From a virus, in the IMG/VR virus record IMGVR_UViG_3300018008_000002, positions 1 through 48,167 of that record: 48,167 nucleotides of DNA. The stretch is one strand, 5' to 3'. This document shows, one piece after another, positions 29,669 through 37,500 of this stretch (its first letter is position 1; every line of letters begins with the position of its first letter). The position numbers and the translations under genes are program-made. The notes beneath the pieces are model-generated. The model did not search any database. It was not told where the DNA came from and was given only the letters and a program-made list of their open reading frames with translations.

Positions 29669-31311
29669 GGAAACACCGTCTGGTTGCAAGTGAGTTGGAA
29701 TGTGGCCTGCTCCACGGTGGATGCCGCTGTGATGAAAAACCCAAGCGTGTCGCCTGCTGCGACCGCTGTTGAGGTGAAATCTGTAACCACTGTACTCCGC
29801 ACGAGCGTCCCAGCGGAGATGCTAACTCCTGCCGTTGAAATCGAGTTGGAGGCAAGCGTGGGAAGTGCCGTACCACCTGTAGCTATTTTGGCGGTTCGAA
29901 CGGTCATAGTCCCTTGATTGACCATGATCTGCCAGCCAGTGATGGCGCAAGCGAAGGGAACGGTTATATATCCCGCCTCTGCTGTGCTCAAGGGTAGATT
30001 GGTGGTGGCGTCACCAAAGGAGTAGCCCAGTGCGCGGTTCATGCCATTGCTGATTGTCGTGGCCGTGGCTGCGTTGCCGGTGGTGCCGAGTCCTGTGACA
30101 TCAACTCGCCATACAGAACTTGCAATCGCATTGATCGTCGCACGCTGCCCATTGGTAAGCGCGAAACTTGTTTGTGCCGTCGTCGGTGTGGTGGTGTCAG
30201 CATAGAAAATATTGAACGTCGAGGCGGTTTCTCGGCCGTAAGTCAGGCTACCGCCGCTGGCGTTGTAGACCTTAAATACCGTCCCTACGCCACAACCCGA
30301 GTCTCCCACGTCAGGCACCACAGGGGCCGACGCACCGGAATCAAATTCCACGGTAGCGCCCCTGTCAACCAAGGCCGTACTCGAATCACAGGCCAGCATG
30401 TAGGCGCTTGAAGTTACCGGACTGTTGGGGCTCACGCCGATGCCGGGGGAGAGATACGCTGCCGCCGCGCCGTTTGAGGCTGTTTTAATCTGGCCGGTCT
30501 TTGTGCCTACCTGAGAGCCTAGAGTTGAAGTAGTGGCCCAGTTGGCATCAGCATACAGAGTGCCCGTGCCAGGACCACCTCCGGTCGGGCATGTCTGAAA
30601 ACTTGGGGTTGTCGTTGCATAGCTCGATGCCCCGCTCATCAGGCATTGACCGTTGGCTGTGGGCGTCATCCAAGTCTTTGCGGCGTTGCCAGCGCCGAAA
30701 ACAGAATAGCTCGTGTAGGACGCAAGGTCTGTGGCCGTGGCTGCGTTGCCTGTTACGTTGCTTGGCTGGGCACAATTATTACTCCCCGAAGAAAGTCCCT
30801 GAGAAAAATTAACTCCCGTACAGGCAGACGGATAGCTTGCTAGATTCGTGGCCGTGGGAACAGCAGGAAAGCTCACAAGGTCCAAGGCTGTCGGCGCGAT
30901 GGCGCTACCGGATGGCTGCCATGCGTAAACAAAGGTGTGCCCGGTCGTGGTCGGGCTGGCAATGAAGGTTGTGGTGCTGGCCGCACTCTGATAAGGTGCC
31001 GAGCCGACTCCACCGCCTGAAAGGTTCGTCGCAGTTCCGACCGATGCCCCAGGAAGCTGTAGCACGTTGCTGCTGTCCACATAAATGCAGATGTCCGCAG
31101 TGTTCGCGGCATTCCGCCAGCAAATCTTGTCGGTGTTATTGGCCAAGCGAAGCTGGCCGCTGAGTGCGGGATTGGCGGTCGGAGAAGTTAGGGGGAATGA
31201 GACGCTACTGCCGCTGCTACTGCCACCATTGAAATTGGTCGGACCTACAGTTTGCCCGTAGGCTTGGGAGCACAACAAAAACCAGACCACAAACCAGATT
31301 GTTTTTCGCAT
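29665..31311 (-). CDS. Secreted tail-fibre-like protein with GNAATAT repeats (548 aa)
   Basis: A signal peptide (MRKTIWFVVWFLLCSQAYGQ) leads to a Ser/Thr/Gly-rich fibre. The repeat unit GNAATAT or GTATNL followed by LAS or SG occurs at least five times (about residues 90, 155, 190, 410), like repeats in phage fibres. A C-terminal domain of about 130 residues (AEAGYITVPFACAIT onward) may form the tip. Ten Cys follow the signal by hand count. It overlaps the following gene by ATGA. Confidence 0.78.
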   Translation of the reverse strand: MRKTIWFVVWFLLCSQAYGQTVGPTNFNGGSSSGSSVSFPLTSPTANPALSGQLRLANNTDKICWRNAANTADICIYVDSSNVLQLPGASVGTATNLSGGGVGSAPYQSAASTTTFIASPTTTGHTFVYAWQPSGSAIAPTALDLVSFPAVPTATNLASYPSACTGVNFSQGLSSGSNNCAQPSNVTGNAATATDLASYTSYSVFGAGNAAKTWMTPTANGQCLMSGASSYATTTPSFQTCPTGGGPGTGTLYADANWATTSTLGSQVGTKTGQIKTASNGAAAAYLSPGIGVSPNSPVTSSAYMLACDSSTALVDRGATVEFDSGASAPVVPDVGDSGCGVGTVFKVYNASGGSLTYGRETASTFNIFYADTTTPTTAQTSFALTNGQRATINAIASSVWRVDVTGLGTTGNAATATTISNGMNRALGYSFGDATTNLPLSTAEAGYITVPFACAITGWQIMVNQGTMTVRTAKIATGGTALPTLASNSISTAGVSISAGTLVRSTVVTDFTSTAVAAGDTLGFFITAASTVEQATFQLTCNQTVFP

Positions 31312-31320
31312 GGTTCCTCG

Positions 31321-31713
31321 CTACCGACTGACCAGCCAACTTATAGACGCCCCCGTTGTCGAAGCCACGACATAGAACTCATTCTGATTGTTTGGCGCGC
31401 AGTAAGAATTTCCGGCCGCGAGTTCCATGCCCGTCGAAGTCGTCACGCCCTTTCCCCCGAGATACACGTTGATTGAGTTCCCGGCGAGCGCCTTGATGCA
31501 AATGCTTCCGTAGCTCGTCCCGGTCACAACGGCAGCCGTGGCGGTTACGGCCTGTTGGCCGCTGAGGACATACCCGATGGCTTGGGCGTGCGCCGGCTGC
31601 AACGGCGAATTAATGAGCACTCCAAATGTCAACCCCAAGGCTAAGGCCCCAGCCAAGAAAAATGTCAGAAAGCCCGCCAGCGCCCATCTGATTTTCATGT
31701 TTCGCATTTTCAT
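31321..31713 (-). CDS. Small secreted protein of the tail cassette (130 aa)
   Basis: A long hydrophobic N terminus (residues about 9-30, FLTFFLAGALALGL) ends in PAHAQA, a good signal-peptidase site. The mature 90 residues are beta-rich with two Cys (GSICIKA and NSYCAPN). The ATG at 31713 overlaps the ATP-grasp stop; an ATG at 31707 has better spacing from GGAG. It may be a small surface or tail-tip protein. Confidence 0.65.
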   Translation of the reverse strand: MKMRNMKIRWALAGFLTFFLAGALALGLTFGVLINSPLQPAHAQAIGYVLSGQQAVTATAAVVTGTSYGSICIKALAGNSINVYLGGKGVTTSTGMELAAGNSYCAPNNQNEFYVVASTTGASISWLVSR

Positions 31714-32975
31714 TGCTCCTTCCCCATGATTATCCCCCAATCGGCCAGTTTTGCAAGAGTTTCCCTCAACGCGGGGATGCTGTGCGCGAACGACTCCACC
31801 TGAATACCTTTGATTTGAAGGCTTATTTCCTCAGCCTCGGCAAAGCATTCCTCCAAGTTATCGCCATGCGTGACCACCGCCGCTACGCGCGGACCAGCAC
31901 CTTGAGGCATGATCCATGTACCGTTCTCGAACCGTGAGGCGTACCGGAGCTTGATGCGGTCCCGGAATTCTTCGGGGAATTCGAGGCGCAGGGGATTCTT
32001 GTCGGCCCACTCACTGTGAACGATCAACTCAAATCCGTAGCGGCCGGCGTATTTCGGCTCGACAAGTTTCCCAGCCGCGCCCTCCCAAAGAATCTCTGGC
32101 AGGTTGCGCAGCATATTCAACTGCAACTCGAACGGCGGAGAACCGGCTCGGCAACAGGGATCCCCCAGCCAAACCTCATCTTTTCGGGTCCGACACTCCA
32201 GCGACAAGAAATTCCGGTAGCCGTACTTTTTGAACGTCGGCGACAATTCATAGTAAATGTCGGTCAACTGGGAAGGCAACTCGCTCCAGGATTTCACTGC
32301 GGCAACGTAGGCTTCGCCCTTTTCTTCCGTCCCCAACAAACTGACAGTTGGGTAGGCGCCGTCAATGCAGTGCGTGTCGATGGCAATGTCAATGGTGTCC
32401 GGCAGATCGTCCTCAACAATGAACTGCATCGCCTCCGCAACCGGCCCAAGGTCAGCCTCGATACGGTCCAGACGGTTTTTGACCCCTTCATAGCCCGACA
32501 GCGCGAAGGTTTCAGTGTCTTTGCGCGTCAGGTTAATCTTGATCCATAGCTTGTCTTTGCCCCGGCTCTGGATGTAGCGGCGAAGTTCCGTGATGCCCTT
32601 AGCAATTTTGTATGGCCCTTGGGGGATGTCCAGTTCCTCGAAATGCGTCTTGGCTTCGCCGCGATAGTTCTCCAACTCGTCCCCGCTGCGCGAGCCAAAG
32701 ACCCGCTTGCCTTTGCCATCTAGGTACTCTTGCAGTGGCCCTTGAAACAGGTCGGGGAAAATGAACAGGTCAACGTCATCCACAATCCCCCAAATGTCGT
32801 TCACGCGCTGGAACGAAAAGCCTTCGCCGATTTCGACTTGGTAAGACGACGGGAAAGCCGACACCCACGGCGCGGTGTAGTAGACCTTGCCGAAGGATGC
32901 GCTCAGCGTTTCGGCAAGTTCCGAGAAGATGCCGTTGTCAACCACTGCGACTGAGTGCGTTTTGTGGTCGCTCAT
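31710..32975 (-). CDS. ATP-grasp ligase, PurD-like (421 aa)
   Basis: The protein looks like an ATP-grasp enzyme of glycinamide ribonucleotide synthetase type. The core shows a K-rich strand LWIKINLTRKDTETF (residues 143-157), an acidic strand FIVEDDLPDTIDIAID (185-200) and the metal-site motif SLECRTRKDEVWLGDPCCR (258-276). The C terminus has a VAAVVTHGDNLEECFA segment like PurD. The catalytic details differ from PurD, so the substrate may be another amine or carboxylate. It begins the tail cassette operon behind an extended -10 promoter. It may modify a tail or surface molecule; a nucleotide role is also possible. Confidence 0.72.
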   Translation of the reverse strand: MSDHKTHSVAVVDNGIFSELAETLSASFGKVYYTAPWVSAFPSSYQVEIGEGFSFQRVNDIWGIVDDVDLFIFPDLFQGPLQEYLDGKGKRVFGSRSGDELENYRGEAKTHFEELDIPQGPYKIAKGITELRRYIQSRGKDKLWIKINLTRKDTETFALSGYEGVKNRLDRIEADLGPVAEAMQFIVEDDLPDTIDIAIDTHCIDGAYPTVSLLGTEEKGEAYVAAVKSWSELPSQLTDIYYELSPTFKKYGYRNFLSLECRTRKDEVWLGDPCCRAGSPPFELQLNMLRNLPEILWEGAAGKLVEPKYAGRYGFELIVHSEWADKNPLRLEFPEEFRDRIKLRYASRFENGTWIMPQGAGPRVAAVVTHGDNLEECFAEAEEISLQIKGIQVESFAHSIPALRETLAKLADWGIIMGKEQ

Positions 32976-32984
32976 CTCAGCGCC

Positions 32985-32993
32985 ACTATACCA
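32985..32993 (-). promoter_or_regulatory. Extended -10 promoter for ATP-grasp/tail operon
   Basis: On the minus strand TGG-TATAGT, an extended -10 motif (TGn before a near-consensus hexamer), ends 9 nt before the ATG. No ribosome site is present, so the mRNA is probably leaderless. The -35 region is poor. Confidence 0.45.
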
Positions 32994-33032
32994 CTTCCCA
33001 CCGAGAAAAGATTACTGAAAAAAGAACTTGAT

Positions 33033-33057
33033 AAGTGTGGGACACTGTGCCACACTT
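33033..33057. promoter_or_regulatory. Operator-like inverted repeat between divergent genes
   Basis: AAGTGTGG (33033-33040) and CCACACTT (33050-33057) are perfect inverted repeats around GACACTGTG, with additional GTG/CAC half sites. TTGATA at 33028 could be a -35 box for the RHH gene. The site lies just upstream of the RHH gene at 33063 and of the divergent tail operon, a typical place for an autoregulated operator. Confidence 0.6.
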
Positions 33058-33062
33058 TGAGC

Positions 33063-33308
33063 ATGACAACCAAAACGAGACACGTTTCGCTGAGAATCCG
33101 GCTTGACTTGCTGGAAGAGGTGGACGGTCGGGCAAGAACTTCGCGTCGGAGCCGCAGTTGGGTGATTCAACACGCCATCGAGATATTGGCCATGAGCCCG
33201 AAGCAGAGACGTTTATATGAGGAAGTGGGAGAGGCGGCAGGCTTTGGATCATCCCTTCACGATCCGAAGACGTTCACGGGTCTGGAGACAAGGAGTAAAA
33301 GACAATGA
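33063..33308 (+). CDS. Ribbon-helix-helix regulator (81 aa)
   Basis: A basic strand (TRHVSLRIRLDLLEEVDG) followed by helices with SRRSRSWVIQHAIEIL matches CopG/MetJ/Arc-type regulators. These bind DNA as dimers through their strands. The C-terminal 35 residues are not part of the fold. ATG at 33063 lies 5 nt after the operator-like repeat. A small operon follows on the plus strand, so it likely controls itself and perhaps the divergent tail genes. Confidence 0.75.
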   Translation: MTTKTRHVSLRIRLDLLEEVDGRARTSRRSRSWVIQHAIEILAMSPKQRRLYEEVGEAAGFGSSLHDPKTFTGLETRSKRQ

Positions 33309-33478
33309 AAAACGGAATTGTAGTCGGAAGGATTATACAACTAAGCAATACAACTCCTAAGATCAACGACTGGAAACGGCTACTTCAATCCCTGGGCTTA
33401 ACTCGTGAACAGGCCAAGAAGTTGAGCGAAGCGTTCAGCGAGGAACTTATGAAGAACGGAGGCCATGGACATGGATGA
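33305..33478 (+). CDS. Tiny hypothetical protein (57 aa)
   Basis: ATG at 33305 overlaps the RHH stop. The frame has a helical body (WKRLLQSLGLTREQAKKLSE) and a His/Gly-rich end. AGGAGTAAAAGACA precedes it. Function unknown. Confidence 0.55.
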   Translation: MKNGIVVGRIIQLSNTTPKINDWKRLLQSLGLTREQAKKLSEAFSEELMKNGGHGHG

Positions 33479-33776
33479 AATCAAGGCAACAGAGATTTTA
33501 GAAGAGGCTATTGGACCCGACTGTTGCGGTGCAACGTTGTTGTCTCTACGCCAAAAAACACGATTTGAGAAACCTGAACCTCTGGAACGGGAGGAAGAGA
33601 TGGACAGAATTGTTCGGATGAGACCATGGACTTTCTCATGGAGTCCACCTCATTTACTGGCGGGACTCAATGGATTATTTACGGCGGACGAACTTGAAGC
33701 AATCGCATGGTGGATGAGGAACAAGAAAGAGTCGGTGGATACGCAACTGCCGAGTCTCCGAAAGGAACAGTTATGA
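33471..33776 (+). CDS. Small hypothetical protein (101 aa)
   Basis: An acidic N terminus leads to Trp-rich sequence (RMRPWTFSWSPPHLLAGL). GGAGG lies 8-9 nt before the ATG at 33471. The end is coupled to the next gene. No family recognised. Confidence 0.6.
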   Translation: MDEIKATEILEEAIGPDCCGATLLSLRQKTRFEKPEPLEREEEMDRIVRMRPWTFSWSPPHLLAGLNGLFTADELEAIAWWMRNKKESVDTQLPSLRKEQL

Positions 33777-33979
33777 AACTAGGAACAAATGGAGCGCGCG
33801 AGTTTCTCATTCTTACCGACCCAGGGAGATGCGAGCGGGGAATGTGGGACGTTCCGTGGTGGCTCTATTTCCTTGTTTTGTGGACGGAACGATGGTTCTA
33901 CTGGCTTCAGCGGATTGCGTATCGTCTCGCTCCTGAGAAGGTTAGGAAGGAGTATGACGAGTATGAGGAGTATGAGTAG
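33773..33979 (+). CDS. Small membrane-active protein with acidic repeats (68 aa)
   Basis: The middle is very aromatic and hydrophobic (WDVPWWLYFLVLWTERWFYW), probably membrane-associated. The end carries the repeat EYDEYEEYE, from a nine-base tandem repeat. It overlaps the previous gene and ends 11 bp from a convergent minus-strand gene. Confidence 0.55.
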   Translation: MKLGTNGAREFLILTDPGRCERGMWDVPWWLYFLVLWTERWFYWLQRIAYRLAPEKVRKEYDEYEEYE

Positions 33980-33990
33980 TCTGGAATAGC

Positions 33991-36900
33991 TCATTGTGCC
34001 ATCGCCTTACGGCTCCGAGAGACGCCGGGGATATGAAATTTACCGCCGCCCTTAGACTTGGCCCCTTCATGGATAGTTGTCGATCCGGCTATCCCTAGAA
34101 GAAAATCCTTGTACGTGTAGTCGTGTTCGGAATTGTTGAGCATCCCTTCGATGATGTCCTTGATGGAGAAAGGAACGGGTGCGGCCTCTTCAACGGCAAA
34201 CGCGGCTTGGCGGGCGGTCTTCTCCACAAACCCTTGTTTGGGAGTCGTGATCGGCCTGCTTTGCCAGTCCTTGTTGATGTAGAGTCTCGGGGCAATGCTC
34301 AACAGCGGAGCGGCTTTAAACGCCATAAAATCGACAGTGCCAGTGAGTCCACCATCTTTCTGTACCCTGTTCATCCAAGTGATGAAGTCACGCGGGGCAC
34401 CGGCGAAGAAGATGTTTGAGTAGACTTCTTTGCCTTGCTTGTCTTTCCCAAGGTAGACTTCCGTAGGGTGTTTGGAAAGCTGCCCTGTGAACGCTAGGCT
34501 TGCAGCAGCCGTCATGGTCAGACCGGTGGCAGTAGATTTTAGCCAAAACGCACGCGCCGCTGCTCCACCCGGACCGCGCTCTCCAATATATTTGAGATTG
34601 GCGAAATTCGAGAATGTCCAGTCAGGCGCCAACATGAAAGCCCGCGCCAGTTCTCGGGCGTTTGGCCCCCAACCCATGATCTCCCAATTCAGACCGCCGT
34701 AAACGGCATTGACTTCCTTGGCAATGCTGCGCATGGCCGCGCCATATTCCGCATCAGTCGCGTCGAGATGTTTGGCGAGCCAAGCGGAGCGTTTTAGAGA
34801 GAAGTCCATGACCTTGAACTTGCGTTGTATGACATCGAAGGTTTCATGGGTCAGCGCTTGCGCCGCCGCGTCCAGTTGCTTGACGCCAACTATGCCCCGC
34901 ATCGTGTCGAGCCGCGTGGGGAGGCTGGAGGGTTTGAGACCTTTATAGGCTTCATACGCGGGGCCTGTCATCGTTGTTTCGGTTCCCCAAAGCGCGGCTT
35001 CTCGTTCCCCCTCTTCAAACTCTGGCGAGGAATTGTCTGACCGGAGCGCTTTCACGAAGTCAGTCAACTTCATATTGCTCCAAGCCATCAGCGACAGAGC
35101 TTTCATGTGGAACACAGAGAGCCCCAGCTCCATCGACTTGATGTAGCTTTGCATCGCCCGGACAGCCTTGAAACTGGCAACACCCGACAAAACATTTTGC
35201 TCTAGGATCGGCCGCATGGCGTCCGAAACCACTTGGGGGACATAAAACCCTTGCTGAATTGACTTCGTTTCCCCGGTTCTGGCATCCTTGGTTATGATCG
35301 ACTTGTGGGTTCCCGGAAGTTCCCGCCAATCGGCAGGCACATCGCTACGGCTTCCGTTCTTGCCCAATTCGGTATTTTTCAATTCGGTCTTGAAAATGCT
35401 GGTGGCTACTGCCGTGGCGTGACGGTCGCCGTAGACGGAGAGTTCATCCAAGGCATTGAAGGTGCGAGCCTCGAACTCGCCGCTTTTCAGTGGGTCGAGA
35501 ATCCTCAGATATTCCCTGCGAATCGCGTGAGGAGTTCTTGCCGTGAAGCGCGGACGCCCTTCCCGGCGAGCCTCTTCTTCATCTTCCAGGGCCTTCGTGA
35601 ATAGGCGCGGGCTATACCGTTCAGGGTCGATGCTGCTCTCTAAAATCCCAACTTGCCGTCCGAGACCGAGCGCATTCGTGAAGTATTCCGTCATTTGCTG
35701 GTCTGCCTGTAAAAGCTCAGGAGAGGGACTCAACGCTCTTTCCATCGAAGGGATGTACGCTTTTAGTTTTTCGTTCTTCCCGGCGCGGACTTCCTCGATG
35801 GCAGCGCGCAATTCGTCGGGAGAGCCCTTATAGTCACGAAAGAAGGTCAAGGCTTCCTGGTCGCGGAAGTCAGGTATCAGCTTCGCAAGGCGCGTGCGCA
35901 GTTGTTCGGCTGCGGCACGCAGCATGTTTCGAGGCCCAACGAACAGGTCTATCAACACTGCCTTGCCATACTTGGAGCTTTGAACTCCAGCCTTGATGTC
36001 GTTTAGCTCTGGCCGTCTTCCTGCTACAAACTTCGCCAGTTGCGGCGACCATGCGGCTACACCAGGGTCGCCTTCGGCCATAGTTCGATTCTGAACCCGT
36101 TCGCGGGCCTGCCTGTAATCGTCGGAATGGAATTCCGATTTTTCGTCTTCGGTGATCTCGGACCACTTCGCGTAGACCTCTGGCTCATTTTTCTTGACCC
36201 AGGACTTCGCTTGCTCGCGATTAAGGAACTTGCCTTCGGGGGTGGTAAAGCCCCGTCCAGATTTCGGTGGTTCGATTGCCTCGCCCGTTTGTTCCTTCAT
36301 TAACTCCGCAGCACGGTCGATCACCTGCTGCAAATGACTATCTGGTTGCGCTAATACCCTGTCAGCCAGAGTTGGGGCGCGTTCCAATTCTTCCAACCCT
36401 ACAGGTTTCCGGCCCAACATCTTCTCGGCAAGTTCTGGGTGGCCGTCGCCCTCATCCGCTTCCATAACTGCCTTGCCAGATGTCGCCGCATTTGCGGTGG
36501 ATATTTCGGTGCTATCGAAAGCGGCACCAGCAGTGCGGGTGAATTGAATCGCTGGACGCAATCCCGGCTCCATGTCGGGAATAACGGGAGGTTGCGCTTG
36601 GAGTTTTGCTACCGCCTCAGCCGGCGGAGTGCCATCCTTGGCGTACACGTCCATAAGCGCACGCTGAGCGTTCGCCCGCGTCATCTCGGAGGGAAGCGAG
36701 AGCAATCCCAATCCTGCCACGACAGCGGCAGTGCGGGTAAAGTCCTCCATTTTTGGTACTCGCCAATCGAGGAGCGAGCCAACAGTTGTCAAGGCTGCCG
36801 ACTGGTACAGGGCATGAACTCCGAAGCGGCCTAAGACACTTCCTGCCAACGCTCCGGGAACGGGCAACCCGCCCGCTAGAACCGCGGCCTCACCTGTAAT

Positions 36901-37500
36901 CGCGCCTTTGGCGCCAGCCCATAACGTAGCAGCCGCGCGATCAGTCAGTTCACCAAAACTCTTGACGTTGCCTTTCTGGTAGTGATCCATCAAACCTTTG
37001 CGCAATCCGGCATCTAACGCGAAGGCAAGAGGAATGCCGACCTCGGGACCGCCCAGGAAAGACCCCCCGATAGCTGCACCCAAAAACACCGGATCGCTCG
37101 CAAAACTCGACACGTCGTGGACGAAGTTCTGCAACAGGTCGTGAGACTCGAAAGGGTCTGGCGCACGGCCCCGGATAAGCATTGCCAGCGGAGTTTCCTC
37201 CACACCAGTTTCAGCCGCACGGCCCGCATCCGACCAGTAGTCTCCGCCAACTTCCTGCAACTGACTCTTAATTTTGTCATTGTGCTGATAGGCAAAGCCG
37301 GGGTCAACGCCGAGCATTTTGGAATGGATCGCGGCCTGAAAGGCTTGGCCCGCATCGACGCGCGCAGGTGAACTTGCGCGAGCCGGAAGCGGATTGCCGG
37401 AAGCATCCCATCGAGTTATGGCTGGACCTTGAGGCTGCTCAGGGGCTTGGAGAGGGTTGCCCTGAGCGTCCCAGCGGGTTATTGTGGGGGAAGTTCCCAT
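33991..37500 (-). CDS. Large internal virion (ejection) protein (1169 aa)
   Basis: Size, Cys-free helical sequence and position after two other internal proteins suggest the largest protein of the DNA-ejection apparatus, like T7 gp16. The N terminus holds two copies of ITRWDAxGNPL (residues 7-17 and 28-38). A hydrophobic stretch lies around 130-270 and a helical body follows. ATG at 37500 has GAGGGAAC before it and overlaps the upstream gene by 22 bp. No transglycosylase motif is evident. Confidence 0.7.
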   Translation of the reverse strand: MGTSPTITRWDAQGNPLQAPEQPQGPAITRWDASGNPLPARASSPARVDAGQAFQAAIHSKMLGVDPGFAYQHNDKIKSQLQEVGGDYWSDAGRAAETGVEETPLAMLIRGRAPDPFESHDLLQNFVHDVSSFASDPVFLGAAIGGSFLGGPEVGIPLAFALDAGLRKGLMDHYQKGNVKSFGELTDRAAATLWAGAKGAITGEAAVLAGGLPVPGALAGSVLGRFGVHALYQSAALTTVGSLLDWRVPKMEDFTRTAAVVAGLGLLSLPSEMTRANAQRALMDVYAKDGTPPAEAVAKLQAQPPVIPDMEPGLRPAIQFTRTAGAAFDSTEISTANAATSGKAVMEADEGDGHPELAEKMLGRKPVGLEELERAPTLADRVLAQPDSHLQQVIDRAAELMKEQTGEAIEPPKSGRGFTTPEGKFLNREQAKSWVKKNEPEVYAKWSEITEDEKSEFHSDDYRQARERVQNRTMAEGDPGVAAWSPQLAKFVAGRRPELNDIKAGVQSSKYGKAVLIDLFVGPRNMLRAAAEQLRTRLAKLIPDFRDQEALTFFRDYKGSPDELRAAIEEVRAGKNEKLKAYIPSMERALSPSPELLQADQQMTEYFTNALGLGRQVGILESSIDPERYSPRLFTKALEDEEEARREGRPRFTARTPHAIRREYLRILDPLKSGEFEARTFNALDELSVYGDRHATAVATSIFKTELKNTELGKNGSRSDVPADWRELPGTHKSIITKDARTGETKSIQQGFYVPQVVSDAMRPILEQNVLSGVASFKAVRAMQSYIKSMELGLSVFHMKALSLMAWSNMKLTDFVKALRSDNSSPEFEEGEREAALWGTETTMTGPAYEAYKGLKPSSLPTRLDTMRGIVGVKQLDAAAQALTHETFDVIQRKFKVMDFSLKRSAWLAKHLDATDAEYGAAMRSIAKEVNAVYGGLNWEIMGWGPNARELARAFMLAPDWTFSNFANLKYIGERGPGGAAARAFWLKSTATGLTMTAAASLAFTGQLSKHPTEVYLGKDKQGKEVYSNIFFAGAPRDFITWMNRVQKDGGLTGTVDFMAFKAAPLLSIAPRLYINKDWQSRPITTPKQGFVEKTARQAAFAVEEAAPVPFSIKDIIEGMLNNSEHDYTYKDFLLGIAGSTTIHEGAKSKGGGKFHIPGVSRSRKAMAQ

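Noticed and set aside
28871-29917. 348-aa plus-strand frame opposite the secreted tail proteins
   Set aside because: Shadow of two coding genes; no ribosome site, no motif and no place in an operon.
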